Source: Secundilactobacillus pentosiphilus (lineage in GTDB: Bacteria; Bacillota; Bacilli; Lactobacillales; Lactobacillaceae). Taken from it: DNA of 64,000 bases. The notes under the pieces are model-generated. The model was not told the origin of the DNA. It made no database searches and worked only from the letters and a program-made list of their open reading frames with translations. Shown in pieces: positions 33,264 to 42,901 of the stretch (positions are counted from its first letter, which is position 1; every line of letters begins with the position of its first letter). The translations under genes and the position numbers were made by a program. Location: the NCBI RefSeq assembly GCF_002217985.1, contig NZ_BCMI01000008.1:1-64000 (forward strand), written 5' to 3'.

Positions 33264-34493
33264 GTGAAGTTTATTCATGCGGCAGATTTACACTTGGACA
33301 GTCCGTTTGAGGGGTTACAGCGCTTACCGAAGGCACTGTGGCAGCAAATTCACCAGGCACCGTTTAACGCGACAAAAAAGATGATAACGGATGCTATCGA
33401 ACAAAAGGTAGATTTTGTATTACTCGTCGGTGATTTATTCGACCGTGAAACGCAGAGTGTTCAAGCACAAGTTTTTTTAAACGAACAGCTGCAGCGCTTG
33501 TGCGATGCAGATATTGCCGTTTTCGTTTCCTTCGGGAATCACGATTATTTGACCGGTGATCAGCAGCTGGCATTACCTGAAGGTGTCAGCGTCTTTGGCA
33601 GTGAAGTGACCACCAAGCAATTAACGACGGCAGACCACACTCAGGTAGCCATCAACGGGTTTAGTTACGCTGACCGCTGGCTGGCAGAAGACGTGATCCC
33701 GCAGTTTCCTAAATGCGGCACCGCCGACTTTCAAATCGGCATGCTGCATGGTGCGGTGAAGCAGGGTGATAATAACCATTATGCGCCGTTTACGGTTAGT
33801 GAACTGACGGGGATTCACTACGATTACTGGGCTCTGGGTCACATACATAAGCCCAGCGTGTTAGCCGAACAGCCGCCCGTCATTTACGCGGGGACCATTC
33901 AGGGCCGGCACAAACTGGAAGCGGGTCAGCACGGCTACCAGTTGGTCAGTTCACGGGGGCAGCGGCTAACAAGGCAGTTCGTGCCCGCGGATCAGGTGCG
34001 CTGGTCGTCACTGACGCTAACGGTTGATGAAGACACGACGGATGCCAGTTTGATCGACGCCGTGCAAACAGCACTCACACAACGGCAGTCAACGGTTTTT
34101 GAGCTAATCGAATTAAGGTTAAACGGCATCGAAAAGCTGTCTGCCAGCATGCTGAGCAGGTTAAACGATAGGACGTGGCTTGAACGCCTGGACCAAACGC
34201 AAAAGAAGACTTATTCAAAAGCACAAGCCTGGATCTACGAAGTCAACGTGCAGCCGACGGATCAGCCGGTTCAGTACGCTCAGCTGGACGCAGCTTATTG
34301 GCAGCGCGCCCAAGCCAAAGTATTTACACCCGATAACGTGGAACTGACTGCCGGTAAACTCATGCAGTATCCGTTTATCGCGGACCATTTGCGCGATCCC
34401 AAAACGACCGCTAATTTGACTGATCGGGCTAAGAACGAACTGTTAGCGCAATCGCGTTTGGAGGAAGAAAACGATGCAGATCAAAACGATTAA
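33264..34493 (+). CDS. yhaO: Metallophosphoesterase, DNA repair exonuclease family (YhaO)
   Basis: Mre11-like phosphoesterase of 409 residues, paralogous to SbcD. Motifs HAADLHLDSPF (5-15), GDLFDRE, GNHDY and LGHIHKP are present, with the metal-binding His and Asp residues. It starts with GTG at 33264, about 10 bases after AGGAG. The end overlaps yhaN by 20 bases. With YhaN it would form a Mre11/Rad50-like pair; the substrate is not established. Confidence 0.87.
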   Translation: MKFIHAADLHLDSPFEGLQRLPKALWQQIHQAPFNATKKMITDAIEQKVDFVLLVGDLFDRETQSVQAQVFLNEQLQRLCDADIAVFVSFGNHDYLTGDQQLALPEGVSVFGSEVTTKQLTTADHTQVAINGFSYADRWLAEDVIPQFPKCGTADFQIGMLHGAVKQGDNNHYAPFTVSELTGIHYDYWALGHIHKPSVLAEQPPVIYAGTIQGRHKLEAGQHGYQLVSSRGQRLTRQFVPADQVRWSSLTLTVDEDTTDASLIDAVQTALTQRQSTVFELIELRLNGIEKLSASMLSRLNDRTWLERLDQTQKKTYSKAQAWIYEVNVQPTDQPVQYAQLDAAYWQRAQAKVFTPDNVELTAGKLMQYPFIADHLRDPKTTANLTDRAKNELLAQSRLEEENDADQND

Positions 34494-37125
34494 AATCTAC
34501 GGGTTCGGTAAATTCCACGATACGACGATCGACCTGTCCAATCGTTTTTCACTTCTTTACGGTGAAAATGAAGCCGGTAAGTCGACGTTAGTGGCTTTTA
34601 TCACCAGTATGCTGTTTGGGTTTGCGACGGCTAAGCACCGGTATGCGATGTATCAGCCCAAACAGGGGTCGCAATACGGCGGTGAACTGACCTTTAGCCA
34701 CGCCCAAAACGATTATTGGCTTAAGCGGGTAGACGGCACCCACGGCGGTGCGGTGACCCTCCGCAATTTAACCACGGATACGGCACTCAGCAAGGACGAT
34801 TTGACGCAACTATTACAGCCGTTAAATCAGGAACTGTTCCACCAAATTTTTTGCTTCGGTGAACGGGAACTGCAGGCCGTTTTTGATTTAAACCGCTTTG
34901 ATTTAGTGAAGCGGATCCAACGAATCGGCGCTATCGGCAGTGAAAACTGGATCGGACTGACGCAGGAACTCACGGCCTCGGCGGGTGAATTGTATAAACC
35001 CCGCGGACGGGTCCAGCCCTTGGTACGGCTATTGAAACAGTACGATGAGCTGTCCGAAAAGCTTGACATTGCCAAGCTGCAGTTCCAGCAATATCAAACG
35101 TTGCAAACGGACGCTGTCGAGACGACCCAGGAACTGACGGCGGTTCAACAGCAGTTAGCCAATTTAACGGATCAGTTGAACCAGTATCAGCGGCTGATCA
35201 AACTTTACCCCCAGTACCAGCAGCTTAAAACTGAGGCATCCACGTCAGAAACGACGCCTATCACCACGAAAGATTGGCAGGAGGCGACCCGACTTTCAAC
35301 GGCCGTTAAACAGCTTAAGCGAGATCTCACGACACAGGAGCAAGCAATCAAACAGCAGCAACAACACGTTGCCAGTGAAGCGCAGCAATTCTATAACGCG
35401 CATCAGCAGCAGATCGACCAGTTAGCTGGCCAGATATCAGCGGTGAAGCAGCTGCAGCAGCGTCAGCAGCAAAATGAAACGCAGTTGGTTAACGTTAAAC
35501 AGGAACTAGAAAAGCTTAACCAGCACTATGGGATGTCATTGACCAATCTAAAAGTGCTGATTCCCAGTGAGCAGCAGCAAATTAAGGCCTTATTTGAGCA
35601 ACAGCAGCATTTAAGTATCGAACGGGATTCCCGTGCTGATCAGCGGCAGGAACATCAAAAGACGTTTGAAAAACTGCGGCAGCAAGCCGATGCCGATACG
35701 TCTTCCGGGATGGCGCCTAAGTGGCTGATTGCCGGTGTGGGCATCGTGTTAGTGGCCCTGTTTGCGCTGAGCGGTCTGCTGCGGACAGCGGGCGGTATGA
35801 TTGGTATGCTGGTAGCGGGTTACGGCATTTTTAAGCCGATCATTTCCGGTAATCAGCAGTCTGCCATCGATTCACAGATGGCGTTGCTGTCGTCGCAGTT
35901 GGATCAAGATCGACAGCAGTTAGCCGACTTAGACCAGCAGCTGATCGACGCGGATGCGGAGGTGACCAAATTTGGTGCGCAACATCGGCTGCAGGGCTTT
36001 GCCCCGGAAAGATGGCTGGATCTTCAGGGTGATTTAAGCCTTTATCAGGCGGCCAGCACGCAGCAAATTCAACTGCAGGAGCAGCAAAATCAGCTCAGTC
36101 AAAAAATCCGGACTTATTTAGCCCAGTGGCAGTTTGCCGGTGACGTTATCAGTTTGGGTGGCAGCACCGAGCATCAGCTTCAGCAGATCAGCCAGTTCTT
36201 GTCAGAACGGCAAGATGAAAGTCAGCGGCTGCATTGGGCCAATGAGGCGCTGACGACGAGTACTCAGCGCCAAACGGCACTTCAGCAGCAGTATCAGTTG
36301 CAGCAGGGGGCTTTAACGCAGTTATTGTCGCAGTACCATCTGGCTTCCTTTGCTGAGTTTGAGCAGCGTTATCAGCAGGATCAGACCACCGCTCAGCAAA
36401 ACCAGCGCTTAGGCGTCTTAAACGCGCAGCTGACCCAGACGGACCGGCAGATCTTGGCTGATAGCGGATCTCAGGAGGCACTGGAAAAGACCAGTCAGCA
36501 ACTCCAAGCTCAGCAGCTGGCAAAAAAGCAGCGTCAGTCTGAACTGCTGAAGCAGTCCAGCCAGCAGCAGTATCAGCTGCAGCACCTGGCATCCAGCGAC
36601 AAGTATCAAAACTTACTGCAGCAGCAGGCCGATCTGCAAGCTGAAATCACGGCGCTAACGGATGACTGGCTGACGAAGAAACTGTTGATCAACTGGATCG
36701 ATCAAACACTGATCAACGCTTCGCAGGGCCGTCAGCCGCAAATCATTAAGGTCGCTGAGCAGTTCTTTAATGAGCTAACTGGCAACCGTTACCGGCAAAT
36801 CATTTTTACTGATCAAACGGTTCAAGTGGTTCGCAAAGATGGGCTGACCTTCGACGTGGGGGAGCTATCCAGCGGCACTGCCGAGCAGCTGTACGTTGCC
36901 CTGCGGTTTGCCTTTACTAAGGTCATGGCGGACGTCATCGCCATGCCGATCATTGTCGATGATGCCTTCGTCAACTTTGACCGTCAGCGAACCCAAGCAG
37001 CGGTGAAAATGCTAAAGGGGTTAGCGCAAACTAGTCAGGTCATTTATTTGACGGCTAACCATGATAACCTGACGCTAGCAGATGAGGATGAAGTCTATGA
37101 TTTGGACGCTGGAAAGTCGGTTTGA
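34474..37125 (+). CDS. yhaN: AAA/SMC-like ATPase (YhaN)
   Basis: Rad50-like protein of 883 residues partnered with YhaO. Walker A GENEAGKST (about 30-38), two long Gln-rich coiled-coil arms (about 190-400 and 480-740), and a C-terminal signature ELSSGTAEQLYVALRFA with Walker B PIIVDDAFVNFD. Where SbcC has a zinc hook, this protein has two hydrophobic helices (WLIAGVGIVLVALFALSGLL and TAGGMIGMLVAGYGIF, about 417-455), so the tip of the coil probably sits in the membrane. GGAGGA lies 8 bases before the start. Confidence 0.87.
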   Translation: MQIKTIKIYGFGKFHDTTIDLSNRFSLLYGENEAGKSTLVAFITSMLFGFATAKHRYAMYQPKQGSQYGGELTFSHAQNDYWLKRVDGTHGGAVTLRNLTTDTALSKDDLTQLLQPLNQELFHQIFCFGERELQAVFDLNRFDLVKRIQRIGAIGSENWIGLTQELTASAGELYKPRGRVQPLVRLLKQYDELSEKLDIAKLQFQQYQTLQTDAVETTQELTAVQQQLANLTDQLNQYQRLIKLYPQYQQLKTEASTSETTPITTKDWQEATRLSTAVKQLKRDLTTQEQAIKQQQQHVASEAQQFYNAHQQQIDQLAGQISAVKQLQQRQQQNETQLVNVKQELEKLNQHYGMSLTNLKVLIPSEQQQIKALFEQQQHLSIERDSRADQRQEHQKTFEKLRQQADADTSSGMAPKWLIAGVGIVLVALFALSGLLRTAGGMIGMLVAGYGIFKPIISGNQQSAIDSQMALLSSQLDQDRQQLADLDQQLIDADAEVTKFGAQHRLQGFAPERWLDLQGDLSLYQAASTQQIQLQEQQNQLSQKIRTYLAQWQFAGDVISLGGSTEHQLQQISQFLSERQDESQRLHWANEALTTSTQRQTALQQQYQLQQGALTQLLSQYHLASFAEFEQRYQQDQTTAQQNQRLGVLNAQLTQTDRQILADSGSQEALEKTSQQLQAQQLAKKQRQSELLKQSSQQQYQLQHLASSDKYQNLLQQQADLQAEITALTDDWLTKKLLINWIDQTLINASQGRQPQIIKVAEQFFNELTGNRYRQIIFTDQTVQVVRKDGLTFDVGELSSGTAEQLYVALRFAFTKVMADVIAMPIIVDDAFVNFDRQRTQAAVKMLKGLAQTSQVIYLTANHDNLTLADEDEVYDLDAGKSV

Positions 37126-37162
37126 AAAACTGTAGAATTAGGTTAAACGAGGGGGATTAATC

Positions 37163-38140
37163 ATGGCAGAAAAACAATTAATGGCTTACACAGTTGGCGA
37201 ACAGATGAACCTGATGGCACTCTTGAAGAGCGTTAATGTTCGGGTGGCCAAGAACGGGAAGCAGTACCTTGATTTGACCTTTGAAGATCAGTCCGGTGAA
37301 ATCACCGGTAAGTTTTGGGATGCCAGCACTGCTGATGTTGAGCGCTTTCAAGCTGGTCGGGTAGTTCGCCTAGCCGGTAAACGGGAAAATTATCAGGGTT
37401 CCCCGCAGGTTAAAATCGTTTCTTTACGGCTAGCCAACGCTGATGAGCTGCATGACCCCAGCGAATTTGTGGTTCACGCGCCAATGAAGGCGAGTGAAAT
37501 GGAAGATGAACTGAACCAAGTGGTTTTTGAAATCACCAATCAGGTTTGGAACCGCATCGTGCGTTACCTGATTGCCAAGCACCGTGATGCCTTTTTCACG
37601 TATCCAGCCGCTAAACATAACCACCACGCGTTTGAAGGCGGGTTAGCCTACCATACGCTGTCGATCTTGAGACTGGCACACAGCGTAGTGAAGCAGTATC
37701 CGTCGATCAATGCCCCGTTGCTTTATGCCGGCGCAATTTTGCATGATTTAGGGAAAGTCATTGAGCTGTCCGGTCCCGTTTCTACCCAGTACACGGTGGC
37801 AGGCAACCTGCTGGGCCACATCAGTATTGTGGATGGTGAAATCGTGTCAGCTTGTAACGAATTAAAATTTGACTTAAATAACGAAAACGTGGTGTTGCTC
37901 CGTCACATGATTTTAGCCCACCACGGTCTGTTGGAATACGGGTCACCGGTACGGCCGCGGCTGTTAGAAGCAGAAGTCCTGCACCAACTGGATGAACTGG
38001 ATGCTTCGATCATGATGATGACCAACGCCGTTGAAAAGACGACGCCAGGGGAATTCGGCGAACGGTTATTCGCGATGGACGGCCGTTCGTTCTACCGGCC
38101 AAGCGATTCTTTGACTGATGGTCAAGATGAACAAAAGTAA
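37163..38140 (+). CDS. yhaM: 3'-5' exoribonuclease YhaM
   Basis: Exonuclease of 325 residues acting on RNA and single-stranded DNA. An N-terminal OB-fold domain (about 8-95) precedes an HD domain with HHAFEGGLAYHTLSIL (about 153-168) and the metal motif ILHDLGK (about 193). GAGGGGG lies 6 bases before the start. It follows yhaN by 37 bases; the yhaO-yhaN-yhaM order is conserved among Bacilli. Confidence 0.92.
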   Translation: MAEKQLMAYTVGEQMNLMALLKSVNVRVAKNGKQYLDLTFEDQSGEITGKFWDASTADVERFQAGRVVRLAGKRENYQGSPQVKIVSLRLANADELHDPSEFVVHAPMKASEMEDELNQVVFEITNQVWNRIVRYLIAKHRDAFFTYPAAKHNHHAFEGGLAYHTLSILRLAHSVVKQYPSINAPLLYAGAILHDLGKVIELSGPVSTQYTVAGNLLGHISIVDGEIVSACNELKFDLNNENVVLLRHMILAHHGLLEYGSPVRPRLLEAEVLHQLDELDASIMMMTNAVEKTTPGEFGERLFAMDGRSFYRPSDSLTDGQDEQK

Positions 38141-38150
38141 ATAACAGCAC

Positions 38151-38188
38151 AAACAAAAGGATCGGCCAACTGGTCGATCCTTTTGTTT
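38151..38188. terminator. Bidirectional terminator
   Basis: AAACAAAAGGATCG and CGATCCTTTTGTTT form a perfect stem with GCC/GGT extension between the convergent yhaM and prsA. Confidence 0.85.
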
Positions 38189-38211
38189 ACCTGATTAAAG
38201 TTAAGGATAAC

Positions 38212-39105
38212 TTACTTTGTGCTGGTCTTTGATGAACTGCTTGAAGTCAAGTAGTCAGCAAGAACGTTTTGTAATTGACTATCCTTAATTGAAACGTTAC
38301 CCTTCTTGAGGACTTTAGAAACAACGCTCTTCAAGGTTGCGCTGTCGTTCATCCGCTTGTCATAAATCTGGCTCTTCAGTTCAGATTCATGCTGCTTATA
38401 AGTGCCCTTGCCAGGGTTGCTGTCCATCTTGATGACGTGGTAGCCATAAGACGTCTTAACAGGGGCCTTGGTGTACTGGTTAGTCTTCAGCTTGAAAGCA
38501 GCTTTTTTAAAGCTGGAATCCAGTTGGGTATCAGTGTTGTTAAACGGATCTAACTTGCCGCCCTTGTTCTTAGTGGCGCTGTCAGTAGAGTACTTCTTAG
38601 CTAATGAAGCAAAGCTCTTGCCTTGGTTCAACTGCTTGATCACAGTTTGAGCAGTAGCCTTCTTAGAGACTAAGATGTGAGAAACCGTTACCTTTGGTTG
38701 GTAACTCTTAAACTGCTGCTTAAGCTGTGCATCGGTAACCTTGGTGTCGGCCTTAACGGCTTCCTTCAAGAGCAGGTTGCTCTTGATCTGCTGCTTCAAT
38801 TGAGAAGCAGTCATACCGCTTTGCTGAAGGACAGAGTTAAACGATGAACCGTATTGTTTCTTGTAGTTGTTGTATTGTTTGGTAACTTCTGCATCCTTAA
38901 CCTTGCTACCAAATTGTTTCTCAAGAACTTTGTTCAAGATCATTTGCTGTAAGACTTGCTTACCGCTAGAAGTGTTCTTCAAGCTGCTGTAAAATTGGCT
39001 TTCCGTAATTTTACCGCCTGAAGTAGTAGCAACTGTTTTGCTACCACATGCTGCAAGGGTCAAGCTTAACATGACACCTGCAAGAGCAACGAGCCATTTT
39101 TTCAT
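38212..39105 (-). CDS. prsA: Foldase PrsA (peptidyl-prolyl isomerase lipoprotein)
   Basis: Membrane-anchored chaperone of 297 residues that helps secreted proteins fold. A lipoprotein signal peptide ends in the lipobox LAAC (Cys at about 20). A helical SurA-like N-domain (25-130) is followed by a parvulin domain (about 138-228, [14 protein letters not shown] through SYGYHVIKM). I place the start at 39105 ([10 protein letters not shown]); an ATG at 39123 would add six residues and has a poor site. A TGTTATATT extended -10 lies at the complement of 39163-39171. The C-terminal tail is Ser/Lys-rich. Confidence 0.92.
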   Translation of the reverse strand: MKKWLVALAGVMLSLTLAACGSKTVATTSGGKITESQFYSSLKNTSSGKQVLQQMILNKVLEKQFGSKVKDAEVTKQYNNYKKQYGSSFNSVLQQSGMTASQLKQQIKSNLLLKEAVKADTKVTDAQLKQQFKSYQPKVTVSHILVSKKATAQTVIKQLNQGKSFASLAKKYSTDSATKNKGGKLDPFNNTDTQLDSSFKKAAFKLKTNQYTKAPVKTSYGYHVIKMDSNPGKGTYKQHESELKSQIYDKRMNDSATLKSVVSKVLKKGNVSIKDSQLQNVLADYLTSSSSSKTSTK

Positions 39106-39225
39106 ATTCGAAAACACATCCATTTCTTTAGATTAGTTTCATCCCGTTGGGACATCTTACTTAATATAACATAAACTCAAAATAATTTTCAGTTGTAAAG
39201 GGAACTTAATAAAAATTGAATACTT

Positions 39226-39552
39226 CTATTGGTTTGATTTAGACTTACCTAAATCAGCTACCCGGGCATTAATCGCATCCATGTGCGGCTTGATCTTAAA
39301 CTGAAACTGATCGACTGACGATTCAATGCTGTCAATGACTGGTTGCGCCTTTTTAAGTTCCGTTTGTAAGTCGGCTAAGTGCGCTTTCACTTCACTGGCT
39401 TGTTGGCTAACGTGAGTTAACGCAGCCTTACGCGCCTGAACGTGGGCGATAGTCTCTTGGACAAAGGCACTGGGCGACTGCTGTTTGCGATATAGATGCA
39501 CGGCCAGAGAAGCGCCAGCCGTGAACAGGGCACTGGTTAAAAAGCGTTTCAT
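39226..39552 (-). CDS. Hypothetical protein with N-terminal hydrophobic segment and helical tail
   Basis: A 108-residue protein resembling the YtxH-type small proteins. It has a short hydrophobic stretch (LTSALFTAGASLAVHLY, about 4-20) then an amphipathic helix (VSQQASEVKAHLADLQTELKKAQPVIDSIE) that may be a coiled coil. GAGGTG precedes the start by 8 bases. It lies 17 bases after the HIT gene on the same strand and is probably co-transcribed with it. Function unknown. Confidence 0.7.
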   Translation of the reverse strand: MKRFLTSALFTAGASLAVHLYRKQQSPSAFVQETIAHVQARKAALTHVSQQASEVKAHLADLQTELKKAQPVIDSIESSVDQFQFKIKPHMDAINARVADLGKSKSNQ

Positions 39553-39569
39553 GCTTTCACCTCGCTACT

Positions 39570-40007
39570 TTAGAATTGTGATTTGATGGCGTTTTGAATA
39601 TCGGTATAAGCCTTTTCGTCATACTTGCTGGAATTATCCTTGAAGGTCATGCCGAAATCATCGTGATCGGTATAACGTGGGACTAGGTGAATGTGAGAAT
39701 GGAAAACGGATTGGTAAGCCACCTTACCGTTGTTGATCAAAATATTGAGTCCCTTGATCTCGGGGTTAGAAGCCTTGACCGCCCGCGCAATCTTGGGCAG
39801 TTTGCTGAAGACAGTGGCTGCTAAATCAGCATCGTAAGCGTAGATGTCAGGCACGTGGGTCTTGGGTACGACTAACGTGTGGCCTGGCGTCCCCTGTGAA
39901 ATATCCAAAAAGGCTTTCACGTCATCATCTTCGTAAACGGTGTAACTCGGAACGTCTCCCTTAATAATTTTGCAGAAAATGCAATCATCATCATAGTTAT
40001 GAACCAT
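39570..40007 (-). CDS. hit: HIT family nucleotide hydrolase
   Basis: Histidine-triad protein of 145 residues, a nucleoside phosphoramidase/AMP-lysine hydrolase class enzyme. The zinc-finger-like CIFCKII (about 10-16) and the triad FHSHIHLVPR (about 101-110) are present. ATG 40007 follows AAAGGAGG; an upstream reading of eight codons contains that site. It diverges from ecsAB, the conserved hit-ecs layout of Bacilli. A minus-strand TATACT lies at 40045-40050. Confidence 0.9.
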   Translation of the reverse strand: MVHNYDDDCIFCKIIKGDVPSYTVYEDDDVKAFLDISQGTPGHTLVVPKTHVPDIYAYDADLAATVFSKLPKIARAVKASNPEIKGLNILINNGKVAYQSVFHSHIHLVPRYTDHDDFGMTFKDNSSKYDEKAYTDIQNAIKSQF

Positions 40008-40085
40008 GTTAAATCCTCCTTTAAAAATCATAAAAGTTAGTTCAAGTATACCGCAATATTCCAGAATTCCATACTCCTGTGCGTA

Positions 40086-40094
40086 TGATATAAT
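40086..40094 (+). promoter_or_regulatory. Extended -10 promoter of ecsAB
   Basis: TGATATAAT, 43 bases before ecsA. Confidence 0.6.
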
Positions 40095-40136
40095 GAAACC
40101 AATTGACCAAAATTACAGAGAAATGAAGGGATGTTC

Positions 40137-40874
40137 ATGACGCTTCAGGTGATGAAAGTCGTCGGCGGTTATTCGCAGATACCAGTTTTAAAAGAAGTAA
40201 GCTTTGACGTTCAAGATGGTGAACTTGTGGGCCTGATTGGACTAAACGGTGCGGGTAAATCAACCACGATCAACCATATTATTGGCTTATTAACACCCTT
40301 TAAAGGTGAAATCAAAATTAACGGCCTGACTTTAAATGAAGATAAGAACGCCTATAAAAAACAAATTGCTTATATTCCAGAAACCCCGATCCTTTATCAG
40401 GAATTAACCTTAAAGGAACATTTAGAAATGACCATGATGGCTTACAGTCTGGACCGCGATAAGGCTTGGAAGAAGGCTAACCACTTACTGAGCATTTTCC
40501 GGTTGGATAATAAGCTGGATTGGTTTCCCGCTAACTTTTCGAAGGGGATGAAACAGAAGGTCATGATCGTGTGCGCGTTCATTACGGATGCGCCGCTGTT
40601 TATCATTGACGAGCCGTTTTTGGGATTGGATCCCTTAGCGGTTCATGACCTGCTGGACTTGATCGACGAACAAAAGGCCAAGGGTGCCAGTGTCCTGATG
40701 TCAACTCACGTACTGGATACGGCCGAAAAGTACTGTGACCGCTTCGTGTTACTGCACGATGGCACGGTAAAAACGGAAGGGACCCTGCCAGAATTACGCA
40801 AGGCTTTGCCGGACGCGGGTGAATCCTTAGACGATATCTACATGTCGATGACGAGGGCTGATCAGCATGAATAA
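40137..40874 (+). CDS. ecsA: ABC transporter ATPase EcsA
   Basis: ATPase of 245 residues. Walker A GLNGAGKST (about 36-44), signature FSKGMKQKVMIVCAF (about 137) with the K-G variant typical of EcsA, and Walker B LFIIDEPFLGLD (about 157). EcsAB affects regulated intramembrane proteolysis and secretion in B. subtilis and exports peptide fragments left by RasP/Eep. ATG 40137 follows AAGGG by 6 bases; the ATG two codons earlier overlaps the site. It overlaps ecsB. Confidence 0.9.
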   Translation: MTLQVMKVVGGYSQIPVLKEVSFDVQDGELVGLIGLNGAGKSTTINHIIGLLTPFKGEIKINGLTLNEDKNAYKKQIAYIPETPILYQELTLKEHLEMTMMAYSLDRDKAWKKANHLLSIFRLDNKLDWFPANFSKGMKQKVMIVCAFITDAPLFIIDEPFLGLDPLAVHDLLDLIDEQKAKGASVLMSTHVLDTAEKYCDRFVLLHDGTVKTEGTLPELRKALPDAGESLDDIYMSMTRADQHE

Positions 40875-42078
40875 TTTATACCGACAGCGTTTATCCAGTC
40901 ATTTAAAAGAAATGTTTAAATACCTGCGGCTGGTCTTCAACGACCACTTCGTTTTTGCACTGCTGATTTTTATCGGTGGACTAGGGTACGCCTATTCCAA
41001 CGGGTTAAAGGAACTGCAGCCGAACCTTTGGTGGGCGAAACCGGTGATCGTAGTCGTTTTGCTGCTTGTCTTGCAGCTGGGCCGCTTTGCAACCTTATTT
41101 CAGGATGCCGACGTGGTTTTCCTGCTGCCTAAAGAAGCGGAAGTCCGTCAGTACTTACGGGGGGCCCGCACTTATAGCGAAGGCTTAGCCGTGGTCTACG
41201 AACTGTTCGGGATGTTTGTCTTGCTGCCGTTCGTTCAGGTGACGGATGCCATGTCCGTTTTTGACCTAGCACTCATTGCTGTTGCGCAATTACTCATGAA
41301 GGATAGTTTGTTCAGCCTGGCAATCATCAGACGCTTTCAGGTGAAAGCCGCTTGGCTGAAGGAATCGTTCTGGTTTAAATGGGCGGTACCGCTGGTGATT
41401 TTACTCGTTAGTGTTTACGGGCTGCCAGTGATTGGTACGGTGCTGGCGTTAGTACTGGCCGTGAGTCTGCGCGTCGCTGACCGCCGTTACGATGCGGTAC
41501 CCTTTGATTGGTGGCAGGCGATCACTTTAGAGAATAACCGGATGATGGGCGTTTACCGTTTCTTCAACTTGTTTACTAACGTGCCAATGCTTAAAGGTGT
41601 GGCCAAACGGCGCCACTATTTAGATTGGTTGCTGAACATTGTGAAGATCACCCCCAGGAATACTTACCTCTACCTTTATAGTCACGGGATCGTCCGCAGC
41701 GGTGAGTTCAGCGGCTTATACACACGGTTGACCATTTTAGGAATGATCTTGCTGTACTTTGTCCGCGGTACGTGGCTGCCAGTGGCGTTAGCCGTTTTGT
41801 TTCTTTATTTGATCGGTTTTCAGCTGATCCCGTTTTACTGGCAGTTTGACGACATTGTTTTCACTCATTTGTATCCCATTGCCGAAAAGCAGCGAGTGAA
41901 CAGCTTCAGGCGGCTGATGTTTTCTCTGACTGGTATCACGGCGTGCCTTTTCTTGGTGATGGTCGTTATCGCAAACCAGGACTGGCAAGTCGGCCTGATC
42001 GCCTTAGTCGTTGAAGGCGTCGAAGTGGTACTCATGGTGCAATACTATTTGCCGCTGCGCCTGAAGAAGAAAAAGTAG
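40867..42078 (+). CDS. ecsB: ABC transporter permease EcsB
   Basis: Membrane partner of EcsA, 403 residues. Hydrophobic segments lie at about 32-45, 55-75, 112-132, 170-195, 285-325 and 350-395. The N-terminal LFNDHFVFALLIFIGGLGYAYS and the internal PRNTYLYLYSHGIVRSGEF are characteristic of EcsB. It overlaps ecsA by eight bases. Confidence 0.88.
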   Translation: MNNLYRQRLSSHLKEMFKYLRLVFNDHFVFALLIFIGGLGYAYSNGLKELQPNLWWAKPVIVVVLLLVLQLGRFATLFQDADVVFLLPKEAEVRQYLRGARTYSEGLAVVYELFGMFVLLPFVQVTDAMSVFDLALIAVAQLLMKDSLFSLAIIRRFQVKAAWLKESFWFKWAVPLVILLVSVYGLPVIGTVLALVLAVSLRVADRRYDAVPFDWWQAITLENNRMMGVYRFFNLFTNVPMLKGVAKRRHYLDWLLNIVKITPRNTYLYLYSHGIVRSGEFSGLYTRLTILGMILLYFVRGTWLPVALAVLFLYLIGFQLIPFYWQFDDIVFTHLYPIAEKQRVNSFRRLMFSLTGITACLFLVMVVIANQDWQVGLIALVVEGVEVVLMVQYYLPLRLKKKK

Positions 42079-42088
42079 CAAAAATCTG

Positions 42089-42117
42089 TTGACGCAAGGG
42101 GCTTAATTGCCTAAAAT
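42089..42117 (+). promoter_or_regulatory. Promoter of trmB
   Basis: TTGACG (42089-42094), exactly 17 bases, TAAAAT (42112-42117); a near-consensus pair. Confidence 0.7.
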
Positions 42118-42185
42118 GAACATTATTCTGAAACGGCGGGCTTGATTTAAGTTCGTCGTTTTATCATGGAAATCGGAGGAACAAC

Positions 42186-42830
42186 ATGCGTGTACGTAAA
42201 AAGCCGTGGGCAGCACCCTACATTAAAAGCCATCCGGACCTCATTGTGACGGATCCCGAGACACAGCTGGGCCACTGGCAGGAACGCTTTCCCAGTCAGC
42301 AGCCGATTCAAGTCGAAATTGGCATTGGTAAGGGTCAGTTTATTATCGAAATGGCCCGGCAGAACCCTGAGATCAACTTTTTAGGGATTGAAATTCAGGA
42401 ATCGGTGATTGCAACTGCCCTGCGTAAATTGGTGGAAAGCGAGCTGCCAAACGTGCAGCTGGTGGAAACAGACGGCGCGTTTGTGGACACTTTATTTGCT
42501 GAAGGCGAGATCGACAAGTTATACCTGAACTTTTCGGACCCGTGGCCAAAGAAGCGGCACGCTAAGCGACGGCTGACGTCACCGAACTTTTTGATTCACT
42601 ACCAAAAGGTGCTGAAGGGCGATGGCCGGATTCAATTTAAGACGGATAACCGCGGCTTGTTTGAGTACTCGTTAACGAGTTTCAATAACTTCGGTATGGT
42701 TTTTGATGAAGTTTGGCTGGATCTGCATCACAGCGAAGGCAACGTTGGCAACGTGCAAACTGAATACGAAGAAAAGTTCAGTGCTAAGGGACCGATTTAT
42801 AAGTTGGTGGCACATTTCAAAGAAGCGTAG
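42186..42830 (+). CDS. trmB: tRNA (guanine-N7-)-methyltransferase
   Basis: SAM-dependent enzyme of 214 residues that methylates G46 of tRNA. The SAM motif VEIGIGKGQF (about 43-52), acidic GIEIQE (about 67-72) and signature NFSDPWPKKRHAKRRL (about 118-133) are all present. CGGAGGA lies 7 bases before the start. Own promoter. Confidence 0.93.
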   Translation: MRVRKKPWAAPYIKSHPDLIVTDPETQLGHWQERFPSQQPIQVEIGIGKGQFIIEMARQNPEINFLGIEIQESVIATALRKLVESELPNVQLVETDGAFVDTLFAEGEIDKLYLNFSDPWPKKRHAKRRLTSPNFLIHYQKVLKGDGRIQFKTDNRGLFEYSLTSFNNFGMVFDEVWLDLHHSEGNVGNVQTEYEEKFSAKGPIYKLVAHFKEA

Positions 42831-42842
42831 CAAGGAACCGTA

Positions 42843-42883
42843 AAACAAAAAGTCCCCGCTGCAGCTTAAGCTGCGGTAGGGAC
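42843..42883 (-). terminator. Terminator of the PepSY protein gene
   Basis: On the minus strand, GTCCC...GCAGCTTAAGCTGC...GGGAC forms a long stem followed by TTTTTGTTTT. On the plus strand no T-run follows, so trmB is not clearly terminated by it. Confidence 0.7.
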
Positions 42884-42901
42884 AGTTACTGAAATGAGAC
42901 G

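Noticed and set aside
42852-42883. Hairpin read as trmB terminator
   Set aside because: No T-run follows on the plus strand; on the minus strand a clear T-run follows, so it belongs to the PepSY gene.
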